Assembly (NCBI RefSeq): GCF_900107635.1
Contig: NZ_FNRD01000001.1
Location: 682,001 to 746,000 of the forward strand
Direction: 5' to 3'
Source of the DNA: Flavobacterium gillisiae
Lineage (GTDB): Bacteria > Bacteroidota > Bacteroidia > Flavobacteriales > Flavobacteriaceae
DNA: 64,000 nt
Under the pieces are notes generated by a model. The model searched no databases, was not told the origin of the DNA, and worked only from the letters and a program-made list of their open reading frames with translations. Within the stretch, counting starts at the first letter, position 1; every line of letters starts with the position of its first letter. Both the position numbers and the translations under genes were made by a program. This document shows, in pieces, positions 20,339 through 29,943 of the stretch.

Positions 20339-20346
20339 CAAATATA
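20339..20346 (-). promoter_or_regulatory. Candidate -7 element of the 19606 gene
   Basis: The minus strand reads TATATTTG (TAnnTTTG), preceded by TTTGTAAATAAAATAG. The arrangement closely resembles the one at 9488-9511. Confidence 0.35.
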
Positions 20347-20407
20347 TACTATTTTATTTACAAATAATTAATTAAATAGCTGAAATCATTTTTAATGTTT
20401 AAACCAA

Positions 20408-20436
20408 AAAAAAACCTTGCTGTGGGCAAGGTTTTT
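20408..20436. terminator. Terminator after the DUF6265 gene
   Basis: AAAAAACCTTGC and GCAAGGTTTTTT form a perfect 12-bp stem with a 5-nt loop. It lies 22 bp past the minus-strand stop at 20458. Confidence 0.9.
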
Positions 20437-20457
20437 TATAAAGTATTGTAGATATTT

Positions 20458-20952
20458 CTATTTAGTTCTTCGCATAACATATTTTTCAGAACTGGGTTTC
20501 CCTGATTGAATACCTGATATTTCAGCTACTAGACTGTCTTTCGAAACTTGGGTGTAACTGATTTTTTGTGGGTAATCGTGTGCGGGGTTAGTAAAAACAA
20601 GTTGGTTTTCTTTCGTCTCCGCAAGAAGGAAGGCGACTGGTTTATCATCGTTTTGACCTCTTACATTAGCATTGTAACTTAATTGCTCTCCTATTTGTTG
20701 CAAGACTATTGTTTCATAATGAATGGTGTCTTTTCCTTTTAGAAAAAAAGAGCTCCCATTATAAGTACTGTCGTTTACTTTTTTCCAGGTTTCGGTAAGT
20801 GTTCCGTCCTCGGACTTGGTTTCCCATTGTCCTAGTAGCCAACGTGCCGTTTTGATTTTATCTTTTTCGTTGTTGTCAGTTCCGGTATCGTCTGATTTTT
20901 TACAAGAAACGAAGATTGTTATTAGAACTAGAAAAGTAATTTTTTTATACAT
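20458..20952 (-). CDS. DUF6265-type lipoprotein
   Basis: The 164-aa protein starts MYKKITFLVLITIFVSCKK, a lipoprotein signal with Cys17. The body carries a lipocalin-like pattern: WLLGQWETKSEDGTLTETW, then STYNGSSFFLKGKDTIHYETIVL, then VFTNPAHDYPQKISY. These WxxGxW...E.W and NPxHDYPxxIxY segments match DUF6265. A small-ligand-binding beta-barrel fold is likely, but the ligand is unknown. I rejected the upstream ATG at 21033 because it precedes the signal peptide. It is monocistronic. Confidence 0.85.
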   Translation of the reverse strand: MYKKITFLVLITIFVSCKKSDDTGTDNNEKDKIKTARWLLGQWETKSEDGTLTETWKKVNDSTYNGSSFFLKGKDTIHYETIVLQQIGEQLSYNANVRGQNDDKPVAFLLAETKENQLVFTNPAHDYPQKISYTQVSKDSLVAEISGIQSGKPSSEKYVMRRTK

Positions 20953-21159
20953 AGTGTTTTGAGATTGAGTTGTACTACAATGACGGTGCGAAATTATGAA
21001 AAAGATCGTAAATAGCCCAGATAAAAGCGGCATCCTTTTTATCCTGAAATTGGTTCTGGGAAGTGCACTAATTCTTGGATAAAAAGATAGAGCGGATAGC
21101 TGGAAATAGCTCCAAAAAAAACTGTCAGGAAACTAGAGTTAACTATAAACTATTTTTCG

Positions 21160-21167
21160 TAATTTTG
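21160..21167 (+). promoter_or_regulatory. Candidate -7 element of prfA
   Basis: TAATTTTG matches TAnnTTTG 26 bp before the prfA start. The -33 region is A/T-rich without a clear TTG. Confidence 0.5.
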
Positions 21168-21192
21168 CACTCCAAATATAAGGACTAATAAT

Positions 21193-22269
21193 ATGTTAGA
21201 TAGACTTCAAATAGTAAAACAACGTTTCGATGAGATTTCGGATTTAATCATTCAACCGGATGTTATTTCTGATCAGAAGCGTTATGTGCAATTGAATCAA
21301 GAATATAAGACTTTGAAAGCTTTGGCTGAAAAGCGCGATGAATACGTGCTTTTGATGGCTAATATTGAAGAAGCAAATGAAATCATAGCCGACAATAGTG
21401 ATGCAGATATGACCGAAATGGCCAAGATGCAACTCGATGAGGCAAAGGAAAGATTACCGGAATTAGAGGAAGAAATCAAATTCATGTTAATCCCAAAAGA
21501 TCCTGAAGATGCTAAAAACGTGATGGTGGAGATTCGTGCCGGTACAGGTGGGGATGAAGCGAGTATTTTTGCAGGAGATTTGTTCCGTATGTACACTAAA
21601 TATTGTGAAAACCGCGGATGGAGAACATCTGTAGTGGATATGAATGAAGGTACATCTGGTGGATTTAAAGAGGTGATTTTTGAAGTTACAGGTGAAGATG
21701 TTTATGGAACTTTGAAGTTTGAAGCAGGTGTACACCGTGTACAACGGGTACCACAAACAGAAACTCAAGGACGTGTGCATACATCAGCAGCGACTGTTAT
21801 GGTGTTGCCAGAAGCAGAGGAATTTGATGTGCAAATCGATATGAATGATGTACGTGTAGATTTTTTCTGTTCTTCAGGACCAGGTGGACAATCAGTAAAT
21901 ACAACAAAATCAGCCGTTCGTTTAACGCACATTCCAACAGGATTAGTAGCGCAATGTCAGGATCAGAAATCACAGCATAAAAATAAAGACAAGGCATTTG
22001 GCGTTTTACGTTCCCGTTTATACGAACAGGAATTAGCTAAAAAACAAGCTGAAGATGCTACTAAACGTACTTCTCAAGTGAGTTCTGGTGACCGTTCTGC
22101 AAAGATTCGTACTTACAATTACGCACAAGGTCGTGTAACGGATCACAGAGTAGGATTGACTTTGTATGATCTAGGAAATATCATGAATGGTGACATTCAG
22201 AAAATTGTTGACGAGTTAGCGTTAGTTAACAACATGGAAAAATTAAAAGAAGCCAGCGAAGTTTTTTAA
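21193..22269 (+). CDS. prfA: Peptide chain release factor 1
   Basis: This 358-aa class I release factor recognises UAA/UAG stop codons and triggers peptidyl-tRNA hydrolysis. The GGQ catalytic loop is at 231-233 in [12 protein letters not shown]. The PxT codon-recognition tripeptide is PQT at 187-189 in [19 protein letters not shown], marking it as RF1 rather than RF2 (SPF). The rest of domain 3 ([14 protein letters not shown]) is intact. Length is normal. It ends 6 bp before a terminator. Confidence 0.97.
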   Translation: MLDRLQIVKQRFDEISDLIIQPDVISDQKRYVQLNQEYKTLKALAEKRDEYVLLMANIEEANEIIADNSDADMTEMAKMQLDEAKERLPELEEEIKFMLIPKDPEDAKNVMVEIRAGTGGDEASIFAGDLFRMYTKYCENRGWRTSVVDMNEGTSGGFKEVIFEVTGEDVYGTLKFEAGVHRVQRVPQTETQGRVHTSAATVMVLPEAEEFDVQIDMNDVRVDFFCSSGPGGQSVNTTKSAVRLTHIPTGLVAQCQDQKSQHKNKDKAFGVLRSRLYEQELAKKQAEDATKRTSQVSSGDRSAKIRTYNYAQGRVTDHRVGLTLYDLGNIMNGDIQKIVDELALVNNMEKLKEASEVF

Positions 22270-22275
22270 TATAAT

Positions 22276-22294
22276 AGCCTCATTTATTGAGGCT
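22276..22294 (+). terminator. Terminator after prfA
   Basis: AGCCTCA and TGAGGCT pair with a 5-nt loop and are followed by eight T residues. It starts immediately after the prfA stop. Confidence 0.9.
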
Positions 22295-22301
22295 TTTTTT
22301 T

Positions 22302-22380
22302 GGAGCAATTTCCCGCTATTCGTTACAATCTTTTCTTTTTTAAATAAAAAAGAAAAGGATTTCCACTGCTATCGGGGCTA
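22302..22380. repeat. 79-bp dispersed intergenic repeat, copy B
   Basis: Ungapped partner of the repeat at 1695-1773, with the same GGAGC start, A/T-rich inverted core and CCACTGC...GGGCTA end. It sits directly behind the prfA terminator and before pyrF. Confidence 0.75.
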
Positions 22381-22465
22381 GAGAATAGAATATAATTCAA
22401 GAAAGTGCAATTAAGGTCTTATGGGAAAACCTGAAACTTTAAATTTTTAAACTTTAAACTTTTTT

Positions 22466-23287
22466 ATGACGACACAACAACTTATTGAGCAAATCAAAAT
22501 AAAAAAATCATTTCTAGCCGTAGGATTAGATGTTGATTTAGATAAAATTCCGAAACACCTTTTAGAACTCGAAGACCCCATTTTTGAATTCAACAAAGCG
22601 ATAATTGATGCGACTCATGATTTATGTGTCGCCTATAAACCCAACACCGCTTTCTATGAAGCGTATGGAATTAAAGGATGGATGTCTTTACAAAAAACAA
22701 TCAATTATATCAACGAAACCTATCCAGATATCTTCACGATTGCCGATGCTAAACGTGGCGATATAGGTAATACGTCCTCGATGTATGCCAAAGCTTTTTT
22801 TGAGGATTTAAACTTCGATAGCGTTACTGTTGCACCCTATATGGGAAAAGATTCAGTAGAGCCATTCCTTGCTTTTGAAAACAAACATACCATTATGCTT
22901 GCCTTAACCTCTAATGAAGGCGCTTTTGACTTTCAAACGCTTACTGTGGACGGAAAGGAATTGTACAAGCAAGTGCTGGAAACGTCTAAAACATGGAAAA
23001 ACTGCGAAAATTTAATGTATGTAGTTGGTGCTACTAAAGCCGAATATTTCACTGAAATCCGTAAGATTGTTCCAGACAGTTTCTTACTTGTTCCCGGAGT
23101 AGGAGCACAGGGAGGAAGTCTTTCTGAAGTATGCAAATACGGAATGAATGCTAATGTAGGATTACTGATTAATTCTTCTAGAGGAATTATCTATGCTTCA
23201 AACGGAACTGACTTTGCCGAAAAAGCAAGAGCAGAAGCTTTGAAAATGCAACAGGAAATGGAAGGAATAATTAGTCTAAAGTTTTAG
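22466..23287 (+). CDS. pyrF: Orotidine 5'-phosphate decarboxylase (type 2)
   Basis: The enzyme decarboxylates OMP to UMP, the last step of de novo pyrimidine synthesis. The 273-aa product has [15 protein letters not shown] at the N-terminus and the catalytic [10 protein letters not shown] segment at 94-103 with Lys96. The phosphate-binding [10 protein letters not shown] loop is in the C-terminal half. The length (about 270 aa) and VPGVGAQGG motif mark it as the longer type 2 PyrF. It is followed by 770 bp of non-coding repeat DNA. Confidence 0.96.
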   Translation: MTTQQLIEQIKIKKSFLAVGLDVDLDKIPKHLLELEDPIFEFNKAIIDATHDLCVAYKPNTAFYEAYGIKGWMSLQKTINYINETYPDIFTIADAKRGDIGNTSSMYAKAFFEDLNFDSVTVAPYMGKDSVEPFLAFENKHTIMLALTSNEGAFDFQTLTVDGKELYKQVLETSKTWKNCENLMYVVGATKAEYFTEIRKIVPDSFLLVPGVGAQGGSLSEVCKYGMNANVGLLINSSRGIIYASNGTDFAEKARAEALKMQQEMEGIISLKF

Positions 23288-23324
23288 GTTTAAATTTTTT
23301 TGGAGTGTCCAAAAAAAAAGGATT

Positions 23325-23985
23325 CTTAATTTTTCTTAATGCCTAAATGGTTTAAATTTTTAGGCTTGTACTCAATTTAAAATTGAAATGTTTTTTGAAC
23401 CATTAAGATATTAAGGTTCATTAAGTGTTTTGTGGTTATGTCCTTTACGGTTAAAAAAATTGAAACACATAGAATCATAGAATAAAAGAGAATGTTTGAG
23501 TTCAATACTTGAATTCACATAGCTATGTTATCTTTAAAAAAGTGGAATACCTTTTTAAGATTAAAAATCTATGTTTCTATGTGTTTAAAAAAAATCTTTT
23601 GGGACATTGCGTAGATCTTTGCTGTTAAATTTATAAAGCCTTAATTTTTCTTAATACCTAAATGGTTTAAATTTTTAAGCTTGTACTCAATTTAAAATTG
23701 AAATGTTTTTTGAACCATTAAGATATTAAGGTTCATTAAGTGTTTTGTGGTTATGTCGTTTACGGTTAAAAAAATTGAAACACATAGAATCATAGAATAA
23801 AAGAGAATGTTTGAGTTCAATACTTGAATTCACATAGCTATGTTATCTTTAAAAAAGTGGAATACCTTTTTAAGATTAAAAATCTATGTTTCTATGTGTT
23901 TAAAAAAAATATTATGGGACATTGCGTAGATCTTTGCTGTTAAATTTATAAAGCCTTAATTTTTCTTAATACCTAAATGGTTTAA
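23325..23985. repeat. 315-bp intergenic tandem repeat (2 full copies plus 30-bp third start)
   Basis: Copy 1 (23326-23640) and copy 2 (23641-23955) have the same length and differ at only a handful of positions; a partial third copy ends at 23985. The constant period is seen from CCTAAATGG at 23342, 23657 and 23972. Each unit contains an imperfect inverted repeat (in copy 1, AAACACATAGAATCATAG at 23463-23480 against CTATGTTTCTATGTGTTT at 23569-23586) and internal TTAAG-rich motifs. No coding frame crosses it. It fills nearly all of the 773-bp gap between pyrF and the binding-protein gene. Confidence 0.92.
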
Positions 23986-24004
23986 TAACTTTGTAAGCTT
24001 TGCG

Positions 24005-24022
24005 TCCCGATAGCTATCGGGA
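24005..24022. repeat. Perfect 18-bp palindrome
   Basis: TCCCGATAGCTATCGGGA is a perfect inverted repeat 38 bp before the next gene. The CCCGAT...ATCGGG arms recur inside the 45-bp repeats at 43214-43404, so it may belong to a dispersed palindromic family. Confidence 0.7.
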
Positions 24023-24060
24023 TTGCGGATAAGAAAACCTTTGTGTTTAAATAAAACAAT

Positions 24061-24861
24061 ATGAAAACCCTAACAGACCAGCTCGGAACAACACATACTT
24101 TTGAAACTTCGCCTCAGCGTATAATTTCGTTAGTTCCTTCTCAAACGGAATTACTTTATGATTTGGGTCAGGAAGCAAAAATCATCGGAATTACTAAATT
24201 CTGTGTGCATCCGTATCATTTTAAATCAACCAAGAAGAGTGTCGGCGGTACTAAAAAAGTGCATTATGAAAAAATCCGTTTATTAAATCCGGATCTTATC
24301 ATTTGCAATAAGGAAGAAAATACCCAGGAAATTGTTGAAAGACTAAGTGAAATTTGTCCGGTGTGGGTGACGAATATCATTACCGTAGAAGATAATTTTC
24401 AGATGATCACTGATTTTGGCCAGCTTTTTAACTGTAGAACTGAAGCACAAAAGTGGAATGATAAATTGGCTTTTGCTTTAAGCGATTTTAAAAATTTCAT
24501 CAAAGATAAAACAGTAAAAAAAGTAGCTTATTTTATTTGGAAAAACCCTTATATGGCTGCGGGTTCAGACAATTTCATCAATGAATTGTTGAAGTTGAAT
24601 CACTTCAAAAACATATATGATGATAAAGGACGTTACCCTGAAATTGAACTTGAAAAAATGAAGACAGAAGGCGATCCAGAAATTGTTTTTCTTTCGTCTG
24701 AACCTTTTCCGTTTAAGAAAGAGGATGGATACGAAATAGGACAATACACGAACAAAGCGCAAACAATTCTAGTAGATGGCGAAATGTTCTCTTGGTACGG
24801 CAGCCGACTTTTAAAAGCATTTGATTATTTCAAAATGCTGCGTAAAAATTTAGAAAAATAG
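24061..24861 (+). CDS. Helical-backbone periplasmic metal-chelate-binding protein (BtuF/FhuD-like)
   Basis: The 266-aa product matches the cluster A-II/ABC substrate-binding fold: PQRIISLVPSQTELLYDLGQEAKIIGITKFCVHP, then VGGTKKVHYEKIRLLNPDLIICNKEENTQEIVERL, and the late PEIVFLSSEPFPFKKED. This fold binds cobalamin, heme or ferric siderophores for an ABC importer. No signal peptide is visible; MKTLTDQLGTTHTF starts directly with the fold, as in many annotated Bacteroidota members, so the localisation is uncertain. No permease or ATPase genes are adjacent. It lies beside the TonB receptor operon (converging), consistent with a shared transport task. Confidence 0.88.
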   Translation: MKTLTDQLGTTHTFETSPQRIISLVPSQTELLYDLGQEAKIIGITKFCVHPYHFKSTKKSVGGTKKVHYEKIRLLNPDLIICNKEENTQEIVERLSEICPVWVTNIITVEDNFQMITDFGQLFNCRTEAQKWNDKLAFALSDFKNFIKDKTVKKVAYFIWKNPYMAAGSDNFINELLKLNHFKNIYDDKGRYPEIELEKMKTEGDPEIVFLSSEPFPFKKEDGYEIGQYTNKAQTILVDGEMFSWYGSRLLKAFDYFKMLRKNLEK

Positions 24862-24908
24862 TTTTTTCTTTTCCTGAAGTGACAATTCTCCTTTTTAACA
24901 TTATTAAA

Positions 24909-24956
24909 AAACCATTTATAAATTAAGATCTGATCCTTAATTTATAAATGGTTTTA
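24909..24956. terminator. Strong bidirectional terminator
   Basis: A perfect 20-bp stem (24909-24928 against 24937-24956) with an 8-nt loop separates the converging genes ending at 24861 and 24980. Confidence 0.92.
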
Positions 24957-24979
24957 AATTTTAATACTTCTTCGATGTT

Positions 24980-27418
24980 TTAAAATACAAACTCCAGAGT
25001 AGTATAAAAAGTTCTAGCATCTGACGGAATGATTCCCGGCCCAGGATATCCTGTAGCTCTTCTTGTAAAATAACTGTTGTTTGTGAAATTAGTTACTCCA
25101 GCTTCTAGTTTCCATTTTTTCCATTTGTAAGATGCAGAAAAGTCGGCAACATAATAAGAAGGGATTTCTCCAAATATCCCGTAAGTGTTATCATTGATGT
25201 CTGTTTTGCTATTGTTCGCTTCTGTATATTGCGAAGAAACATAGGTGAATTGCAGGCTAGACATGAAATTTTTATATCCAATACCTGTTCCCGTTTTGAT
25301 GTTAAAAAGAGGGACAAATTCGACTTTGTTTCCTTCTATATTGGGCGCATCCGATTTTAAGTATTGTGAATCGGTTAAGGCGATGTTAGAAAACACATTC
25401 CAGATAAAGTTTTCTTTTCGTTCAAAGAAAGTTTTGTTTAAACTCCAGTCAAACATGGTTTCAAAACCATAAGTAACGGCAGTACCTATATTAGAACGGT
25501 AACGTACTACAGCCGCAGATCCATTTGGATTACGGGTTTCATATTCACCAATTTTGTCGTTGTAATACAAGCCGTAAATACTGGCGTCAAAAGTTACTTT
25601 GTTGCCTAGTTGTCCACGTACACCAATGTCTGAAGTAAATCCTTTTTCATCGCTTATGTTGGGATCAATCACATTACTTGGACTCACGGTACGGATGTCG
25701 TTAAAAGTCACTGAGCGGTAATTTTGAGATACGTTTCCGTAAAATTCAATTTGGTTTTGAGGCTTGTAACTCAACCCAACACCTAATAATACAAAATTCC
25801 TGTCTTTGACATTGTTCTCTTGTTGATTTTCGTCAAGGATAACATTTCCAGCTAAGTCTAGGTTTATTTTTCGGTAATATCCTTCGGCTTGCGTACGTAT
25901 TTTTTCAAATCTAAAGCCTGGTGTAATAGAGAAGTTTGACGATATTTTGAAAATATTTTCTCCAAAAATAGCAAGGTTTAAATTCGGGAAGGTATAATCT
26001 GACTGGTTTGCATAGAACGGGAATTCGTTATTGGCTAAATTAAAATTGGCATCACTACCTGAGCTACCCGGTCCTTGTAATCCGGTATTTTTTGATTGAT
26101 AGTATTTAGCTCCAATTAAAAAGGCACTTCTATTGTCGTTAATGCTGTAGCGTTTTAAGTAACGTGCTTCGGCTCCCCAGTTCACAAAATCACCTACGAT
26201 TAAATCCCGAACGGTTCCTTCAGCATCAGAACTTGAAACACGGTTTGAGAGATATCCTACCGTTTTTCTACTGGCATCTAAACCAAATAACTGTAAGGAA
26301 AAGTCAGCATCGTTATTGAACTTATGCTCTAATTTTAAAGCGAATAGATTCCAATCTACAGCAAACCAGTTTCTGGTTCTGTTGCTTTGTTTGGGATCTT
26401 GGTTGAACATGAAATCAGTTAAACCACCAGCTTGTTGAGCTAAGTAATTAAAATAGGTATAATCAAAATGCAAAGAAGTTTTGTCATTCAATTGATAGTT
26501 AAGATTAGCGTAATAATTCTTGCTTTCAAACTCGGAGTTGGGTCTAAAACCATTTCCTTGTTTGTGATTGTAAAAACTGTAGTAGCTAAATTTCTTGTTG
26601 GTTCCGCTAACGGAAGTGAAATTAGTAAACAAACCATAAGATCCTACCGTATTTCTAGATGTAAATTCAAAAGGTTTTTTAACCGGTGATTTTATCTTGA
26701 AGTTCACCAAACCTCCAAACTGGGTTCCGTATTGCAAAGAGGCAGCGCCTCTAACGACTTGTATTTCTTCTAAAGCTTCTGTGGGTGTCGCGTAGTAACT
26801 TTCAGGGTATCCTAGAACATCTGCGCTAATATCATAACCGTTTTGGCGGGTGTTGAAATTTGAGGTTCTGTTTGGGTCTAATCCACGACCACCTATACTT
26901 AGTTGTAGTCCACCATCGGAGCTTTCGTTAATTGTTAGGCCCACTACTTGAGCAAATATTTGACGGGCATTGTTGGTTGCTTTATTAGCGGTCAATTTAT
27001 TTATAGATACGACCTCAGTCTTTTTACCGGCATAAATCGCAGTACCCTCAATATCTTTCAGCTTGTGAAGTGCAAATATTTTTTCGTTTTGTTTCTTGAT
27101 GATTACTTCAGAAAGGTTGTTGATTTTAGTCAACGCAATCGTCAGGGTGCTTCCAGTTGTAATACTGTTTTGTTCTACAATAGAATAGCCCTCTTTGAAG
27201 AAAACAAAATCAAAGCTTCCTGATTTTTTTAAATCAATTTCAAAAGCGCCTAAAGCGTCTGTAAATACTTTCGTATTGGACGTTTTATTGTATATTTCTA
27301 CAGCTATTAATTTTTTTCCGTTTCCATCAGTAACTACACCCGCAATTTTATTTTGGGCAAAACTACCTACAGAAAACAATAAAAGGATGAGAATACTAAA
27401 ATCCCTTAATCGTGTCAT
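24980..27418 (-). CDS. TonB-dependent receptor (FecA-like)
   Basis: This outer-membrane TonB receptor is about 812 aa. I place the start at MTRLRDFSILILLLFSVGSFAQ because it gives a clean signal peptide; an upstream ATG at 27457 would add 13 residues. An N-terminal carboxypeptidase-regulatory-like domain (NKIAGVVTDGNGKKLIAVEIYN) is followed by the plug, with LQLSIGGRGLDPNRTSNFNT and EALEEIQVVRGAASLQYGTQ. The plug pattern and length fit the Fe(III)-dicitrate/FecA-like group. The barrel ends in FYTTLEFVF. The start codon overlaps the end of the HTTM gene by 23 bp, so translation is probably coupled. Last gene of a four-gene operon. Confidence 0.93.
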   Translation of the reverse strand: MTRLRDFSILILLLFSVGSFAQNKIAGVVTDGNGKKLIAVEIYNKTSNTKVFTDALGAFEIDLKKSGSFDFVFFKEGYSIVEQNSITTGSTLTIALTKINNLSEVIIKKQNEKIFALHKLKDIEGTAIYAGKKTEVVSINKLTANKATNNARQIFAQVVGLTINESSDGGLQLSIGGRGLDPNRTSNFNTRQNGYDISADVLGYPESYYATPTEALEEIQVVRGAASLQYGTQFGGLVNFKIKSPVKKPFEFTSRNTVGSYGLFTNFTSVSGTNKKFSYYSFYNHKQGNGFRPNSEFESKNYYANLNYQLNDKTSLHFDYTYFNYLAQQAGGLTDFMFNQDPKQSNRTRNWFAVDWNLFALKLEHKFNNDADFSLQLFGLDASRKTVGYLSNRVSSSDAEGTVRDLIVGDFVNWGAEARYLKRYSINDNRSAFLIGAKYYQSKNTGLQGPGSSGSDANFNLANNEFPFYANQSDYTFPNLNLAIFGENIFKISSNFSITPGFRFEKIRTQAEGYYRKINLDLAGNVILDENQQENNVKDRNFVLLGVGLSYKPQNQIEFYGNVSQNYRSVTFNDIRTVSPSNVIDPNISDEKGFTSDIGVRGQLGNKVTFDASIYGLYYNDKIGEYETRNPNGSAAVVRYRSNIGTAVTYGFETMFDWSLNKTFFERKENFIWNVFSNIALTDSQYLKSDAPNIEGNKVEFVPLFNIKTGTGIGYKNFMSSLQFTYVSSQYTEANNSKTDINDNTYGIFGEIPSYYVADFSASYKWKKWKLEAGVTNFTNNSYFTRRATGYPGPGIIPSDARTFYTTLEFVF

Positions 27419-28763
27419 TGAAAGGCAGTATCCAAGTTTTGTGTTTGAAATTTTCATTTTCGTTAGCTAGATTTATTTTTGGGTCTATATATTTTTGGCT
27501 TAATCTTCCGTTTAGTGCTACATAGCTTTCTACATAAACTTCCGGATTATTAAGGCCTTGTTTTTGATAATAATCGTGTAAATAATGAGCATATTCCAAA
27601 ATGAAATCGGGCTGGAAAGCCATTTGTTTTTCTTGAAATGTGGTCAAAAAGTGACTGTTGTTGATGGTGATTTCCTTTTTAGAAACTGCATCTTTTACTT
27701 TAAATGTGGCATATCCTGCTTTTTCCATTAACATAACGCGCCACGAGAATCGGAAACCTTCTTCAGTCCAAAACAACTCATTGGGATAACATAAATAACG
27801 AAACGGGAATAGTAACTGAAACGCAATAAAGCAGCTTATAAAAACTAATTTTGTTTTATATAGAGAGTTAAGAGCGGGTATTTTTTCTTTTCCATTTTCG
27901 AATATTAAAATAGGAATGGAAATCAGTTTCCCTAAAAAGGACAATGCTTTTTTATGGAAATTAGCATCAAAGAAAATCAAAGAACTGATGATCATTACAT
28001 AAGGGAAAACGCCAATTGGGAATAATATTTTAGTTAGAATATGAAATACAACAACTAAAATAAAACCGAATATTCGGGTTCTTTTGTAAAGTAATAAGAC
28101 CACAATTCCGAGGTCATAGATAGCTCCAGTCCAGCTAAACACATAATGCACCCAGTTTTCATTTAGTAATGAACCTATTAATGGGAGATTAGAGTTATTA
28201 GGCAACCATATTTTAAGTGGCATAGCTTCCAATAGCCAGTCGGAGTTTAGTTTTGCTAATCCAGCGTAGAAGTAAACAATAGCCAATAATAATTTTAAAA
28301 TGTCAATATTCCAACGTGGAACCTTCTCAAATCGGATTTTTTCATTCTTTAAAGCATCCACTGAAAAATAACAGTTTGCTGGTAAAAATAACAGCACAAG
28401 ACTAATAATAGTGATGAAATAATAATGATTAAGGTAAGTTGTCTTGTCTAGTAGTTCGATGTAGGTAAAGCTCAAGAAAAAGGCAGCGATAGCCCACTTG
28501 TATTTATATCCTATTGCGACAAATAAAGCAGCGAGTCCAGCAATGATAAAAAGTAAATAGGTGTAGTTCCCAAAAGGTTTTACCCACTGAAACCCGTAAT
28601 ACGTAAAATGAAATTGCGGATCAATATAGAATTTCTTAATCCATCCGTAACTCGCAAAGCGAATTAAACTCAATAGCATCATCAAACCAAACGCTAGCCT
28701 AAAAAAAGCTAGCGTCGAGGCATTTGAATACGTATTCAGATATTTTTTAATTTGGGTACTCAT
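27396..28763 (-). CDS. HTTM (vitamin K-dependent gamma-carboxylase-like) membrane protein
   Basis: The 455-aa product has multiple transmembrane helices: FFRLAFGLMMLLSLIRFASYG, YLLFIIAGLAALFVAIGY, IDILKLLLAIVYFYAGLAKL and others. The horizontally transferred transmembrane (HTTM) family pattern is visible in YFYAGLAKLNSDWL and LLFPFRYLCYPNELFWTEEG, with a C-terminal soluble region (KMAFQPDFILEYAHYLHDYY) resembling the VKGC lumenal domain. Homologues include gamma-glutamyl carboxylases, but bacterial HTTM functions are mostly unknown. It sits 2 bp after the imelysin gene and overlaps the TonB receptor, so it is a core part of this iron-type operon. Confidence 0.88.
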   Translation of the reverse strand: MSTQIKKYLNTYSNASTLAFFRLAFGLMMLLSLIRFASYGWIKKFYIDPQFHFTYYGFQWVKPFGNYTYLLFIIAGLAALFVAIGYKYKWAIAAFFLSFTYIELLDKTTYLNHYYFITIISLVLLFLPANCYFSVDALKNEKIRFEKVPRWNIDILKLLLAIVYFYAGLAKLNSDWLLEAMPLKIWLPNNSNLPLIGSLLNENWVHYVFSWTGAIYDLGIVVLLLYKRTRIFGFILVVVFHILTKILFPIGVFPYVMIISSLIFFDANFHKKALSFLGKLISIPILIFENGKEKIPALNSLYKTKLVFISCFIAFQLLFPFRYLCYPNELFWTEEGFRFSWRVMLMEKAGYATFKVKDAVSKKEITINNSHFLTTFQEKQMAFQPDFILEYAHYLHDYYQKQGLNNPEVYVESYVALNGRLSQKYIDPKINLANENENFKHKTWILPFNDTIKGF

Positions 28764-28765
28764 AA

Positions 28766-29884
28766 TTAATCACCGTCTCCATCAACATAGTCAATAGTAA
28801 TGTTTAAAGCTTGCATCATGTCTAGTTTAGTATAGATTACATTTTGTTGTAACGCATCGTAAGCTAGGATCATTTTTGCATTATCTGTATTTATCTGACT
28901 TGAGAAGCTGTTGTTTAGAGTAGCATTTACTGCAAAAATAGCGGTAAATTGATTGTTGATAATCGTGCTCAGATTTTGGCCGTTACGAACAGTTTTAAGG
29001 TAATCCAAATAAGATGCTAAACCTTCTCCTGAGGTGGTTTTATTAAAGTGTTTTCCGTTAAAGAAATCTTGTGAAGCTTGAATGGCCGTGTTTAATAACT
29101 CTTTTGAAACATCGTTTTTATAAAAACCTTCTACTTTCTCTGGGTATTTTACCCCGCCAGAGAAAACCCCTGCTGGAATTCCAAGTTTTCCAGAACGTAC
29201 ATTTTTCTCTAAATTCTTTACGAAGTTATTTGTAGTAATGTTTACTGAACTGCTTACAGAAGTTCCGCTATTGGCAATGTAACTGTTTCTATAACTTGAA
29301 TTCCAGTCTGCTAATACAGTATCTGCACTTGACTTTAAGCGCGTAACGACATCGGTTAAGTATTTTTTATAGTTTGCTGCATTTACGTTAGTGGTATAAC
29401 GAGCTACAATTAACGCATCAGTAGTATTTGATCCATTAATCAAATAATCCAAAGCAGGGAAACCTTGTTTGTCAAATTGAGACAACAATGCCAAGTTGTA
29501 TCCACCTGCACTAACATTAGCCTCAATGCCTGCGGCATTAGTAGGGTAAGTATTAGCGCTCTCTTTTAAGTTGATTTCCTCTGATTTTCCAAAACTGTAA
29601 ATAGCAACATATTGATATGCTTTATAAGCTTCTAGCCAAGAGGTTCTCACAGCTTGAAGATTTGTCGTGGTTGAAACACTGTTAAAAGCAGTAATATTCG
29701 TTGCTAATATTTCGATTTTAGCTTGGTAATTAACATAACTAGGGATAATGATATTGTCTGCCCAGTTAGTCAAAAGCACTGTTCTATTATAGTTGTTGCC
29801 GTCTGTGCCAGCGTTACTATCGTCACTTGAAGAACAAGCTGCAATAGTTAGTAAAGCACCAAAGAATATAAATAGTTTCTTCAT
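28766..29884 (-). CDS. Imelysin family lipoprotein lacking the GxHxxE motif
   Basis: The 372-aa lipoprotein (lipobox Cys17 in LLTIAACSSS) matches the imelysin/insulin-cleaving peptidase (M75) fold: RTVLLTNWADNIIIPSYVNYQAKI, TSWLEAYKAYQYVAIYSFGKSE and the C-terminal ILAYDALQQNVIYTKLDMMQALNITIDYVDGDGD. Imelysins are iron-associated periplasmic or surface proteins. The signature GxHxxE is replaced by GFPALD (141-146): the His is Pro and the Glu is Asp. This copy may therefore bind differently from its divergent paralogue at 31473. I chose the ATG at 29884 for the signal peptide. It lies 2 bp before the HTTM gene and 59 bp after the DUF4856 gene. Confidence 0.9.
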   Translation of the reverse strand: MKKLFIFFGALLTIAACSSSDDSNAGTDGNNYNRTVLLTNWADNIIIPSYVNYQAKIEILATNITAFNSVSTTTNLQAVRTSWLEAYKAYQYVAIYSFGKSEEINLKESANTYPTNAAGIEANVSAGGYNLALLSQFDKQGFPALDYLINGSNTTDALIVARYTTNVNAANYKKYLTDVVTRLKSSADTVLADWNSSYRNSYIANSGTSVSSSVNITTNNFVKNLEKNVRSGKLGIPAGVFSGGVKYPEKVEGFYKNDVSKELLNTAIQASQDFFNGKHFNKTTSGEGLASYLDYLKTVRNGQNLSTIINNQFTAIFAVNATLNNSFSSQINTDNAKMILAYDALQQNVIYTKLDMMQALNITIDYVDGDGD

Positions 29885-29943
29885 TTTAAAATATTTTTTG
29901 CAAAAATACAAAACCAATTGTACTTATTTGTATTAATTCTAAA

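Noticed and set aside
23325-23985. CRISPR array
   Set aside because: Two long contiguous units without spacers, not a repeat-spacer structure.
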